From: a virus | DNA: 20,043 bases | IMG/VR virus record: IMGVR_UViG_3300006871_000068 | Location: 1 to 20,043 of that record | Strand: one strand, 5' to 3' | Shown here: piece by piece, positions 1 through 7,186 of the stretch | Layout of the letters: every line of letters starts with the position of its first letter | Numbering within the stretch: position 1 is the stretch's first letter | Made by a program: the position numbers and the translations under genes | The notes under the pieces: model-generated | Told to the model about the DNA's origin: nothing | Database searches by the model: none | What the model saw: the letters and a program-made list of their open reading frames with translations, nothing else

Positions 1-2361
1 CGGAGAGAACACCGGATCGCCGCGCCAGTCGCTGTTGCTCAAAGTGTGCGCGATGTGACGTGGCAACACCGACAGCTTGTTACCAGCCTCCTGCAACGGG
101 TGCTCATAGTAACCGTAGACGTCCTTCATGATGCCCGGCATCAACATCCGCTCAGGCAGACCGCTGCGACTGTCGATGCCACCCGTGCGCGGCGCCGCCA
201 GATCCTGCATGTCCTTGGGATACTCGCCGGTCTTCAAGTGCTGATAAACCGCTGACATGACCGCCCAGTTGAGCGCCATGCCTACCACGTAGTCGGTCTT
301 GGGCGACCAGCCAGCACCGTGCCCTGGGCGCATCACGCCGCGCGCTGCGTCGCGAACGCCGCCACCGAGCTCGCGCCAGCCGCCCATCGACCACGAGTAG
401 GACAGCATCCCGAGCTGTGCCGACTGCTTGGCAAATTTGTTCCAGAAGATGTTGTCCTGGATCATCTCGCCGAAGCGGTTGTCGATACTGTCGACGATCT
501 TGCGTGCGGCGGCCAGCTTCTCAGCTTGCGTAGCACCAGGGTTGGCCTTGATCCACTGCGCCATGTTTTCCATGGCGGCGCCGTTCTTTATCAGCGGAAT
601 GTAGTGCTGGAAGATCGGCTGGTTGAGCGTGTCCATGATACGGCCGATATGCGAGGCCGCTTCCTTGAACGGTCCCGCGCTCGACCCGCGCGCCCGCGCC
701 CAGGAGTCGATCATCTGCGCCTTGAGTTGCGCCCGCTTGAACGCGACGTAGTAGGAGCCGAGTGCCGACGACTGGTAATCAAGTGCGTGCGTCGAGCCCA
801 CCATACGACCGCCTGCTTGCGTGATAAGGTCGACGAGCTCCTGGTCCTGCGCGGTGCCCGCCGTCTTACCAAGATAAATGTCGCGCGCCTTACGTCCCTT
901 GAGCGCGTAGGTCACAGGCGAGAACGGATACTTCACCAACTCATTAAGTCCTTCCGCGATGCGCCCACCACGGAATGCGCCAACCACCTTGGCCAGTTGC
1001 GAGGACAACGAGGCTTCCGCGATCGTGAAGGCGTGATAGCCGGACAGGCTCAGCAGCATCTGCGTCGTGGTGTTAGCGCCGTGGCGCAGCACATCGTAGA
1101 CACGGCCATACTCGCCGCCTCCGATGTCGTGGAAGCCCTTGCTGATGAAGTTGTTGTAGACACGCGCAAAGTCTTCCGGCGCGTGCGCCACGGCGCCCGT
1201 CGTATCCGTTGCACCACGCCCCTCGATCCGCACCCAACCAGGCGGCACGCCCTGGTAACTGTCGGGATGGCCCGAGGCGCCCATGGTGCGTGGCCGGAAA
1301 TACTTCACTAGTCCGGCTTCCTTGGCTCTATGCAGCACCTCGGTCGCCGCAATGAACTTGTCCATGCTGGTGACGTAGCGCAACGCCGCCTCGATCGGAT
1401 CGGTAGTCACGGGCGTCAGGCCGCGGCGGATGCCTTCTTCTATCGTTGGAACGCTGCGAGCTTTTAGGGAAGCGCCGCTACCCTGCTTGATCGGGCCGCC
1501 CATGGACGGCAGGGCTTGCCGCGCCGCGTTGGGATCGGTCCAGAAGTGTGGGAAGTAGTCGTCCACGAACCTCGCCTGCGACGTCGGCGGTAAGGACTGA
1601 AGCTTGGCCTTGCGTGCCTCGAACGCCTTACGCAGCACGTCGGCCAGCTGTTGAAGCTGCGGCTGCACGGGCGCCGCGTGCGTGCCCTCGATGTAGCCCA
1701 TGAAATGCAGGCGATCGGCGTCCGGCAGCTGGCTGATGATCTTGCGATAAGGCTCGACGTTGGCGATGACCTGCTCGGTGTCGCGCGCCGCGCGTCCACT
1801 GCCCGAGCGCAGCAGACTTGCAGCCTCAACTGCCTCGGCCGACATGGTGTCGGGGGAAAACACACGCTGCAAGGTCTTGGGCGTCTTGGCCATACCGATC
1901 ACCGGCAACGCGAGACCCAGCGTGAAGTCGGTATACTCTTTTGGGAGGCCCGTCACGTTCTCGATCGGCTGGCCGGCGATCGACTCCAGGGCGGCATTGA
2001 TGGGCGAGAGCGTGTAGTTGAGCGCGCCGAGCGCAGTGTTGGCGATGGCCTTGATCGGCTTCATCTTACCGCCCTGGCCAAACTCCTCAATGCCCTCGCC
2101 AAACTGGTTCTGCGCTTCCTGCCGCAAGCGAGTGTAGGTCGACGGGTAGTTGGTAATGGGCTCGATCGCTTGGGCGAGCCAGCTCTTGTCCTGCTGCGGC
2201 GATGTAGCAGGCGCTTGTGCTGCGACCGTCCAGGGGTCGGCCTGTGGTGCAGGCGCCGGGGTCTGACTGACCACACCCCAGTCGCCGGCAGGAGCAGCTT
2301 TGGGTACGCGATACTCGAAGCCTTCCGGCTCGACGCGCTGGACGTCCCATGCCTCGGCCAT
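1..2361 (-). CDS. Large internal virion / DNA-ejection-like protein, LPD38-type region (partial, C-terminus beyond left edge)
   Basis: The frame stays open for 787 codons from the ATG at 2361 to the window edge, so the C-terminus is missing. The start is fixed by a one-base TGATG overlap with the preceding gene's stop. The first 60 or so residues are rich in Ala, Pro and Gln. A YFPHFW motif lies near residue 270. Helical sequence at about residues 520-665 includes DNIFWNKF followed by WSMGGWRELGGG. From memory these resemble the large polyvalent-protein-associated domain LPD38 of giant phage proteins packaged in the head and ejected with DNA. No nuclease, lytic transglycosylase or polymerase motif is visible in the part present; one could lie in the missing C-terminus. 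Its place at the end of the structural operon, after two other likely ejection proteins, fits that role. Function is inferred, but the coding call is firm because the whole frame was read through. Confidence 0.85.
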   Translation of the reverse strand, partial: MAEAWDVQRVEPEGFEYRVPKAAPAGDWGVVSQTPAPAPQADPWTVAAQAPATSPQQDKSWLAQAIEPITNYPSTYTRLRQEAQNQFGEGIEEFGQGGKMKPIKAIANTALGALNYTLSPINAALESIAGQPIENVTGLPKEYTDFTLGLALPVIGMAKTPKTLQRVFSPDTMSAEAVEAASLLRSGSGRAARDTEQVIANVEPYRKIISQLPDADRLHFMGYIEGTHAAPVQPQLQQLADVLRKAFEARKAKLQSLPPTSQARFVDDYFPHFWTDPNAARQALPSMGGPIKQGSGASLKARSVPTIEEGIRRGLTPVTTDPIEAALRYVTSMDKFIAATEVLHRAKEAGLVKYFRPRTMGASGHPDSYQGVPPGWVRIEGRGATDTTGAVAHAPEDFARVYNNFISKGFHDIGGGEYGRVYDVLRHGANTTTQMLLSLSGYHAFTIAEASLSSQLAKVVGAFRGGRIAEGLNELVKYPFSPVTYALKGRKARDIYLGKTAGTAQDQELVDLITQAGGRMVGSTHALDYQSSALGSYYVAFKRAQLKAQMIDSWARARGSSAGPFKEAASHIGRIMDTLNQPIFQHYIPLIKNGAAMENMAQWIKANPGATQAEKLAAARKIVDSIDNRFGEMIQDNIFWNKFAKQSAQLGMLSYSWSMGGWRELGGGVRDAARGVMRPGHGAGWSPKTDYVVGMALNWAVMSAVYQHLKTGEYPKDMQDLAAPRTGGIDSRSGLPERMLMPGIMKDVYGYYEHPLQEAGNKLSVLPRHIAHTLSNSDWRGDPVFSP

Positions 2362-3623
2362 CACTGCACCTGTTTAGGCTGGCCGTTCTCGATCGTCCAC
2401 TTCTGCCCATTGGCGAACGTGGTGACGTGCCCTTCCTTGAGCTGCTGTAGTGCCTGCGGAGGGAGTGGAGCGGGCACTGTCGCCGAAACGCCACCGCCTA
2501 TGATGGTCTCGCCCGGCTGGCCGACCATACTGCCCTTCGGTTCGGCCTCAGCAGCCGGCTTCCTCATGCCCTGGATGGCCTTCAGGCTCTCGTCGCGCAC
2601 CTTGTTGGCCTCGGCCTCGATCGCATTCTTCTGCGCCTTGGTCATGTTGGTGGCGTTGGCGTTGATGATCTCGGTGGCGCGGTTATGCTGCGCTGCAATA
2701 ACGGCGCGCAGCTGCGCCAAGTCGGCGGAACGATCGCCGGACTGGATCTTGCGCTCGATCTCCTGCTTTTTCAGCTCGAAATTCTTGTACGCCTGGTCCT
2801 GGCTAAAAATCTGCCGGTCCAGCAAGCGGTTCTCGCGCTGCGCAGCCTGATCCAGCCGGCGCTCGCCCTGACCGAGTCGTCGCTCGCCTTGCTCGATCCG
2901 CTGATTGCCCTGCGTGGTCTTACGCTCGCTTTCGCCGCGCAGAATATCCGTGCGTTCCTCGCCTGTGTCGAGACGTCGGTTGCCTTGCTCGGTCTTGCGC
3001 TCCTCGCCCTGCTGGAAACGGGCGTTGCGGCCCATCTCCATATCGCGGCGCATCTCAATCCCCATTTTTGCTAGCTGAAGCTTGCCGTCTGCGTTGAGCA
3101 GCGGAACAGCCTGACGCAGCGCTGCGGCCATCGCCTGCGGCGGCAACCCCGGATTGGCCTGCTGAATCTTGCCGATAATCGTTTGCAGGTCGAACTGGGG
3201 TAAACCCCCCTGCGGCTGACCACCCTGCATCGGCGGGGAAGGTGCTGTGGGCTGCGGAAACGGTCCAGGCTGGCCCGTCATGAAGGGAAGCGTCGGCGGC
3301 CCTCCCATCGCACTGCCACCTTGCACCGGCGCGTTGGGCGCCCCGCCTAGGGGCATACCGCCCTCCATCGGCGGCGACGGCTGGCCGGGCATCGGCTCCT
3401 GCGCCATCGGCCCCAACGGATGCTGCATGGGCACGGATGGCTGGCCAGGCATCGGCGGTTGCGGACCTGGTCCGGATCCTGGCCCCATCGCCATGCGGTC
3501 GATCGACCCCTGAGGCATCGAGAACGCTTTGCCCAGCGCCTCCATGCCCATCATCTCGTAGGTCTGCGGCAGCTGGTCGATGTAGCCCCGACCCGCCGCG
3601 CTCAGTGCTCCAAGGAATGCCAT
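2361..3623 (-). CDS. Proline-rich, heptad-repeat structural protein, probable ejection-complex component
   Basis: A 420-residue protein in three parts. Residues 1-45 are an ordinary N-terminus (MAFLGALSAAGRGYIDQLPQ). Residues about 47-137 are Pro, Gly, Met and Gln rich, with recurring PMPGQPS units. Residues about 203-264 carry a seven-residue periodicity of QGERRL, QGNRRL and QGNQRI type, followed by charged helix to about residue 350. The last 25 residues contain FANGQKWTIENGQP, a short beta-type ending. The ATG at 3623 is preferred over an in-frame start at 3713 because it begins five bases after the previous stop, while the earlier start would overlap that gene's S74 domain. No enzymatic motif is visible. 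Its position between the S74-bearing protein and the giant internal protein suggests a virion or ejection role; this is inference from context. Confidence 0.8.
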   Translation of the reverse strand: MAFLGALSAAGRGYIDQLPQTYEMMGMEALGKAFSMPQGSIDRMAMGPGSGPGPQPPMPGQPSVPMQHPLGPMAQEPMPGQPSPPMEGGMPLGGAPNAPVQGGSAMGGPPTLPFMTGQPGPFPQPTAPSPPMQGGQPQGGLPQFDLQTIIGKIQQANPGLPPQAMAAALRQAVPLLNADGKLQLAKMGIEMRRDMEMGRNARFQQGEERKTEQGNRRLDTGEERTDILRGESERKTTQGNQRIEQGERRLGQGERRLDQAAQRENRLLDRQIFSQDQAYKNFELKKQEIERKIQSGDRSADLAQLRAVIAAQHNRATEIINANATNMTKAQKNAIEAEANKVRDESLKAIQGMRKPAAEAEPKGSMVGQPGETIIGGGVSATVPAPLPPQALQQLKEGHVTTFANGQKWTIENGQPKQVQ

Positions 3624-3627
3624 GGGG

Positions 3628-4728
3628 TCACCAGCGGCTGAACGCGCCGGCGCCGCTCGCCAACGCCCGCGAACGCTCAGTAGCACGCACGTAGTCGACC
3701 GCCTTGAAGCCACCCACCTCGAACACGGCGTCCGGGCGCACCCGCTCGACCTCGTGCGCCATCAGGCCGATGCGCGGTTCCGGGTCGCCGCGGTAACGGT
3801 ATTTGTAGAGCGGCTGACCATCGTAGAGCTCGCCCACGGGCTCGACGTCTTCCTTGAGCCGGATGTCGGAGAACGCCATCATAGCGTAGGGTGCCACCGT
3901 GCCGGCGATCTTGCCGATACCGCCCCACATATCCGACTGCTGCTTGCTGGCGAGCTCGGACTGCTTGAGCTGGTTAGCGAAGTTCTGGTTGGCCACCTGC
4001 CCGGCGTTGTTCCCCTGGCTGATGTAGTTGAGGTAGTCCTGGATAGACTGCTGCGGGATCTGCGACGCCATCTGGCCGAACTGGCCCAGGTTCTGAAGCG
4101 CCGTCTGCTGCCCGGTGCCCGCCGCCTTAAAGGCATTATAGGGCATCGCCGAACCCTGGGTGTACTGGATGGGCGCGGCGTTCTGCATTCCAGCCGCCTG
4201 CCCAAAAGCGTTGCCGGCACCCGACACCCCTTGCAACATCCGTTGCAGCTGCTGATTCTGCCAGTCGATATTAAAATCCGACATGGCCTTGTTCTCAACA
4301 CCCGCCCCCCACGGGGTCATCGCGAGACCGCGGGCGCCGAGGCCGGCGCGAGTCTGGTCCTGAAGTTGCTGCTGGGTGCGGGCGTAGAGCGCGCCGCGCG
4401 GGTCGAACGCCGCGTTCAACGCCGCGCCGCCAGCGCCATAAAGCTCGTTACCGCCCTGGAACTGGTTGGTGGCTCCCTGCTGGGCCATTCCGCCGCCGTA
4501 CATCGCCCCGGTAATCATCGGCGACGAGAACGGGTTGTTCACGAGGTTCTGCGTGATGTCGCCGTACTGGCCAAGCGTCTGCCCGGCCGTGTTAAAATTG
4601 CTCAGATTACCAATGCCGCCGAGCGCCCCGGAGGACGCCGACGCCATATCGTTCGGGTTCGCCGTCCACGGGTTAGGTCGCGGAATGCTGTTCGCAGGCC
4701 CTTCGAACAGGCCACCAAATAACGCCAT
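3628..4728 (-). CDS. Ejection-like structural protein with C-terminal S74 intramolecular chaperone domain
   Basis: A 366-residue protein. The first 280 residues are rich in Gly, Ala, Gln and Asn and look helical, without fibre-like beta repeats. A short hydrophobic stretch (IAGTVAPYAMMAF, about 274-286) leads into the C-terminal domain. From S287 it matches the peptidase S74 / endosialidase chaperone family: SDIRLKEDV, then LYKYRYRGDPEPRIGLMAHEVERVRPDAV and the closing AVDY. The Ser-Lys pair expected for self-cleavage is present (S287, K292). In this family the domain assists trimerisation and then cuts itself off. S74 domains are best known on tail fibres, but this N-terminus and its neighbours suggest an ejection or tail-needle role. 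The start follows the 55-residue gene closely, with a GTGAGG-type site upstream. Confidence 0.88.
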   Translation of the reverse strand: MALFGGLFEGPANSIPRPNPWTANPNDMASASSGALGGIGNLSNFNTAGQTLGQYGDITQNLVNNPFSSPMITGAMYGGGMAQQGATNQFQGGNELYGAGGAALNAAFDPRGALYARTQQQLQDQTRAGLGARGLAMTPWGAGVENKAMSDFNIDWQNQQLQRMLQGVSGAGNAFGQAAGMQNAAPIQYTQGSAMPYNAFKAAGTGQQTALQNLGQFGQMASQIPQQSIQDYLNYISQGNNAGQVANQNFANQLKQSELASKQQSDMWGGIGKIAGTVAPYAMMAFSDIRLKEDVEPVGELYDGQPLYKYRYRGDPEPRIGLMAHEVERVRPDAVFEVGGFKAVDYVRATERSRALASGAGAFSRW

Positions 4729-4740
4729 GGCGCCTCACTC

Positions 4741-4908
4741 TCAGGCGCAGCGCGGCCCAATGGTCGCCGGCTGCTCGGCCGGCTTGCTGCGCGTTGGCTC
4801 GCTGTTCACCGACCCGGTTCCGCCGGTCAGTCCTGGCTTCATCGACTGATCGCCGTCCTTCGGTGACCGATCCTTCAGGCCGTCAAGCAGCCCGCTATTT
4901 TCCGCCAT
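4741..4908 (-). CDS. Small hydrophilic protein, 55 aa, unknown function
   Basis: This short ORF begins MAENSGLLDGLKDRS and ends TIGPRCA. It is supported by a strong Shine-Dalgarno (AAGGAG, seven bases before the ATG at 4908) and by exactly filling the space between the 164-residue protein and the S74-bearing gene. Composition is Gly, Ser, Pro and Lys rich, with no membrane segment and no recognisable domain. A single cysteine lies next to the C-terminus. It is probably a small virion or assembly factor co-transcribed with its neighbours, but nothing in the sequence fixes a function. Confidence 0.7.
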   Translation of the reverse strand: MAENSGLLDGLKDRSPKDGDQSMKPGLTGGTGSVNSEPTRSKPAEQPATIGPRCA

Positions 4909-4918
4909 GGTGTGCTCC

Positions 4919-5413
4919 TTACGGTCGTGGTCGCTCGGACGGGGGGAACCCCGGCGCCACCGGCGTGCCGGTCACGGCAGTTGGCGTCACAGTGACTGCG
5001 GGCTTCTCAGGGGCTGGCTTTCCAGCCGCGGCTGCTTTCTCCTCCTCGGTGGCAAACTTGGACACCTTAGACGGGCTGGCAAGCAGCGCCTTGTCTTCCG
5101 CGACCTGCTTGGCTGCCGCCTCGGCCGCAGCCTTTTTCTCCTCGTCCGAGATCGCCGCTCCACCAACTGCCGCGGTCGCGTTCAGCCGCGCCTGCGCAGC
5201 TTTGCGCGCCGCCTGGTCGGCCTCGACTTCGGCGTCCACGGGCGTGACCTTGGTGACCGTGCCGTTGCGCTGGAAGTCCAGCCGCACGTAGTCGTTGCTC
5301 TCGACGTGCCCGACCAGGCAGCGCACGATGGCGGTGTCGGCAGGGTCGACGGCGAAGGTAACGACCGCGCCCGTGACCGGGTCGACAACCCGTTGTTCGG
5401 CTACCGAAAACAT
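4919..5413 (-). CDS. Hypothetical protein, 164 aa, beta-type N-terminus with Ala/Lys/Glu-rich helix and Pro-rich tail
   Basis: The ATG at 5413 follows a near-perfect AGGAGG at seven-base spacing, the strongest ribosome binding site in this part of the operon, suggesting high expression. Residues 1-55 look beta-rich (MFSVAEQRVVDPVTGAVV, then VRLDFQRNGTVTKVTPVDA). Residues 60-125 are an Ala, Lys and Glu rich helix. The last 35 residues are Pro, Thr and Val rich and end SERPRP. No family is recognised. The neighbours (exported beta-rich protein upstream, small protein and S74 protein downstream) place it among tail or ejection genes. Confidence 0.78.
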   Translation of the reverse strand: MFSVAEQRVVDPVTGAVVTFAVDPADTAIVRCLVGHVESNDYVRLDFQRNGTVTKVTPVDAEVEADQAARKAAQARLNATAAVGGAAISDEEKKAAAEAAAKQVAEDKALLASPSKVSKFATEEEKAAAAGKPAPEKPAVTVTPTAVTGTPVAPGFPPSERPRP

Positions 5414-5430
5414 GGGCTAACCTCCTGATG

Positions 5431-6039
5431 TTACTTGATGCTCTCGACGATCATGCCGTTGGCGGTGATGTCGGACGCAGTCGCGGCAGTGCCCGTGCAC
5501 TTGATGACGATGGCGCCGGACAACGTCTCGGCAGCGTCGGTCACGCCGGGCGACACGGCCGTGGTATCGACCACGCCGCGGCCCAGGAAGCCCTGCGTTG
5601 TTGCAGTGCGGCGCATCACGATGTAGTCGAGATACCAGCCCTTTGCGTTGGTCGCAGCGGTCGCCGTGGCGATCGACGTCCCACCAAAATAGAGCTTCAT
5701 CGTCTTGTTGTTGGCGTTGGCGCCCGTAGTGCCCCAGCAGGTCACCCGCAGACTCTGACCGGCCGTCGCCAGGGTGCTCGACGGCAAGGTGTAGGTCTGA
5801 AGGGTCTGTTCGGCGGTGGTCGTACTGGGAAGGGCAACGGCGGCGGTTTGGGCGTTGTTGAGGCCGCCCACCCCGCTGTTGATCGACTGAATGACCTGAT
5901 TGAGACAGCTCAGAAGCTGGCTCGCCTCGTTGCACCCCGAGGTGCCGGTGAGCAGCGAGAGGTTGGCCGAAGAAGCGATGGCCGCTGAGACGACGACGGC
6001 GGCAATGACGGACAGAGCCTTGGCAAACAGGTTCTTCAT
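5431..6039 (-). CDS. Exported beta-rich protein, possible virion decoration or receptor-contact protein
   Basis: A 202-residue protein. The chosen ATG (6039) has GGGAGA at good spacing and gives a classic Sec signal peptide, MKNLFAKALSVIAAVVVSAA, with likely cleavage after IASSA. A longer start at 6075 adds twelve residues before this signal and lacks support. The mature part is Ser, Thr and Ala rich and beta-like: segments such as LRVTCWGTTGANANNKTMKL, KGWYLDYIVMRRTATTQ and the ending SDITANGMIVESIK suggest a jelly-roll-type sandwich. Four cysteines (GC, SC, TCW, KCTG) could pair as disulfides in an oxidising compartment. It lies directly after the tail-collar protein, which also starts with a signal-like segment. 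The family is not certain; a structural or adhesion role is inference. Confidence 0.8.
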   Translation of the reverse strand: MKNLFAKALSVIAAVVVSAAIASSANLSLLTGTSGCNEASQLLSCLNQVIQSINSGVGGLNNAQTAAVALPSTTTAEQTLQTYTLPSSTLATAGQSLRVTCWGTTGANANNKTMKLYFGGTSIATATAATNAKGWYLDYIVMRRTATTQGFLGRGVVDTTAVSPGVTDAAETLSGAIVIKCTGTAATASDITANGMIVESIK

Positions 6040-6121
6040 CGTCGATCTCCCATGCGGGGCTCGCCCGCCCTTCACGCAGTTGTTGAACTTTATCCTGCAA
6101 GTCCCTGAATTGCAACGCCCC

Positions 6122-7186
6122 TCAGTATTTGATGATCTTGTTCACCACCAGAACGCCATTGAGCACTGTTAGGGCCGTGCCCGAGCCACCGGACGCCACG
6201 GTGATGCCTGTCGTGTTGGATGTTGTGTTCTGCACCGAGGCATTGTGGGCCAGATTTGTGCCTGAAGCAGTGTTGTTACCGCCGGTCACGCTCACCGTGA
6301 TGGCGTTTTGAGGGTGCATATGTCCTGGATCGGTGACGGGCAAACTATAGTTAGGGATATTTGCCTGCAAAATTGCGACCGTCCCGGCTGTATTGCCGCA
6401 AGCGGTCCCGAGCGTGTTTGACCCCGCGCACACCCCCGTGATGCGCCCCAGTCCATCCTTGCCGAGACTCATGCGGCCGTTCATGTCCGGCAGACTAAAA
6501 TGCGTGCCGTCCGCCGCTCCGTAGGTCGTGCCGATGACCGCGAACAGCGTGGGGTAGTCCGTGCGCAGAAGTGACGAGCCATCCTGAAGCAACCAGCCGG
6601 CCGGCGCCGTCGTTGTGAACCAATCCATTCCAGCCCCAACGTAATAGGTCTGCCCGACCAGCTGAAACTGAGTGCCATCGTAAACCACCTCAACCAGCTG
6701 TCCGGCGACAATCTCGCCACCAACCGACGCCGAAGCACCAAGTTGAGTACGCCGAAACACGCTGATGGCGCCCTGCGAACTCACATTGAGCGTGGTTGCC
6801 GCCGTGTTGGAGAAGCCGGCGATGAACGTCACTCGCTTGCCCGCGGCCAGCGTGAAGTTGGTTGGCGACACGCTCGCCACCACCTGCGCGTTGCCGCTGC
6901 CAGTCGACGTCCCGCCCGCGTAGATGTAGGAACCGCCCTGCGCCGGGGTGAGCGGCGTGGAGAGTGCGGCGAGCGCCGTAATGTCGGAGTTGACTCCTGA
7001 AGCAGCGGCGCTGGTGAAACACGTCACCAGCGCGTTATAGTTGGCCATGACCTGCGTAGCGTCGGCGATCGTGTTGTTCTGAAGCGTGAATGGCAGCGTG
7101 CAGGTGATGCCCGCGCGCAGCACCGAGACTCCATAGCTTCCGAGCACACCCAGCGCGATCACGCCAGCAAGCAACCATTTTCTCAT
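6122..7186 (-). CDS. Phage tail-collar domain fibre protein with N-terminal signal-like segment
   Basis: A 354-residue protein. Residues 1-26 (MRKWLLAGVIALGVLGSYGV and on) look like a Sec signal peptide or membrane anchor. The middle part is beta-rich and low in charge (TLAAGKRVTFIAGFSNTAAT, FQLVGQTYYVGAG). Then comes the collar-domain signature: APAGWLLQDGSSLLRTDYPTL, FAVIGTTYGAADGTHFSLPDMNGRMSLG. This is the phage tail collar / microcystin-dependent-protein family, where the fold forms trimeric fibre tips or collars. The C-terminus is rich in Asn, Thr and Gly (HMHPQNAITVSVTGGNN). The start overlaps the stop of the nozzle-like gene by four bases (ATGA), so the signal-bearing start is well supported. 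Confidence 0.88.
   Translation of the reverse strand: MRKWLLAGVIALGVLGSYGVSVLRAGITCTLPFTLQNNTIADATQVMANYNALVTCFTSAAASGVNSDITALAALSTPLTPAQGGSYIYAGGTSTGSGNAQVVASVSPTNFTLAAGKRVTFIAGFSNTAATTLNVSSQGAISVFRRTQLGASASVGGEIVAGQLVEVVYDGTQFQLVGQTYYVGAGMDWFTTTAPAGWLLQDGSSLLRTDYPTLFAVIGTTYGAADGTHFSLPDMNGRMSLGKDGLGRITGVCAGSNTLGTACGNTAGTVAILQANIPNYSLPVTDPGHMHPQNAITVSVTGGNNTASGTNLAHNASVQNTTSNTTGITVASGGSGTALTVLNGVLVVNKIIKY

Noticed and set aside
319-1311. Long plus-strand open frame (330 codons) opposite the giant internal protein
   Set aside because: It is antisense to a fully open minus-strand frame with recognisable motifs, is Arg/His/Leu rich as expected of a GC-rich shadow frame, and has no supported start.
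1651-2850. Plus-strand open frame of 399 codons
   Set aside because: It spans two minus-strand genes and their junction, with composition typical of a shadow frame and no domain.
3622-4722. Plus-strand frame of 366 codons exactly opposite the S74-bearing gene
   Set aside because: It mirrors codons of a gene with a clear S74 signature; Arg/Leu/His-rich shadow.
6087-6115. Possible minus-strand promoter before 5431-6039 (TTGCAA, 17 bases, TAAAGT)
   Set aside because: Only four of six matches in each box and located within an 82-base operon gap; likely chance.
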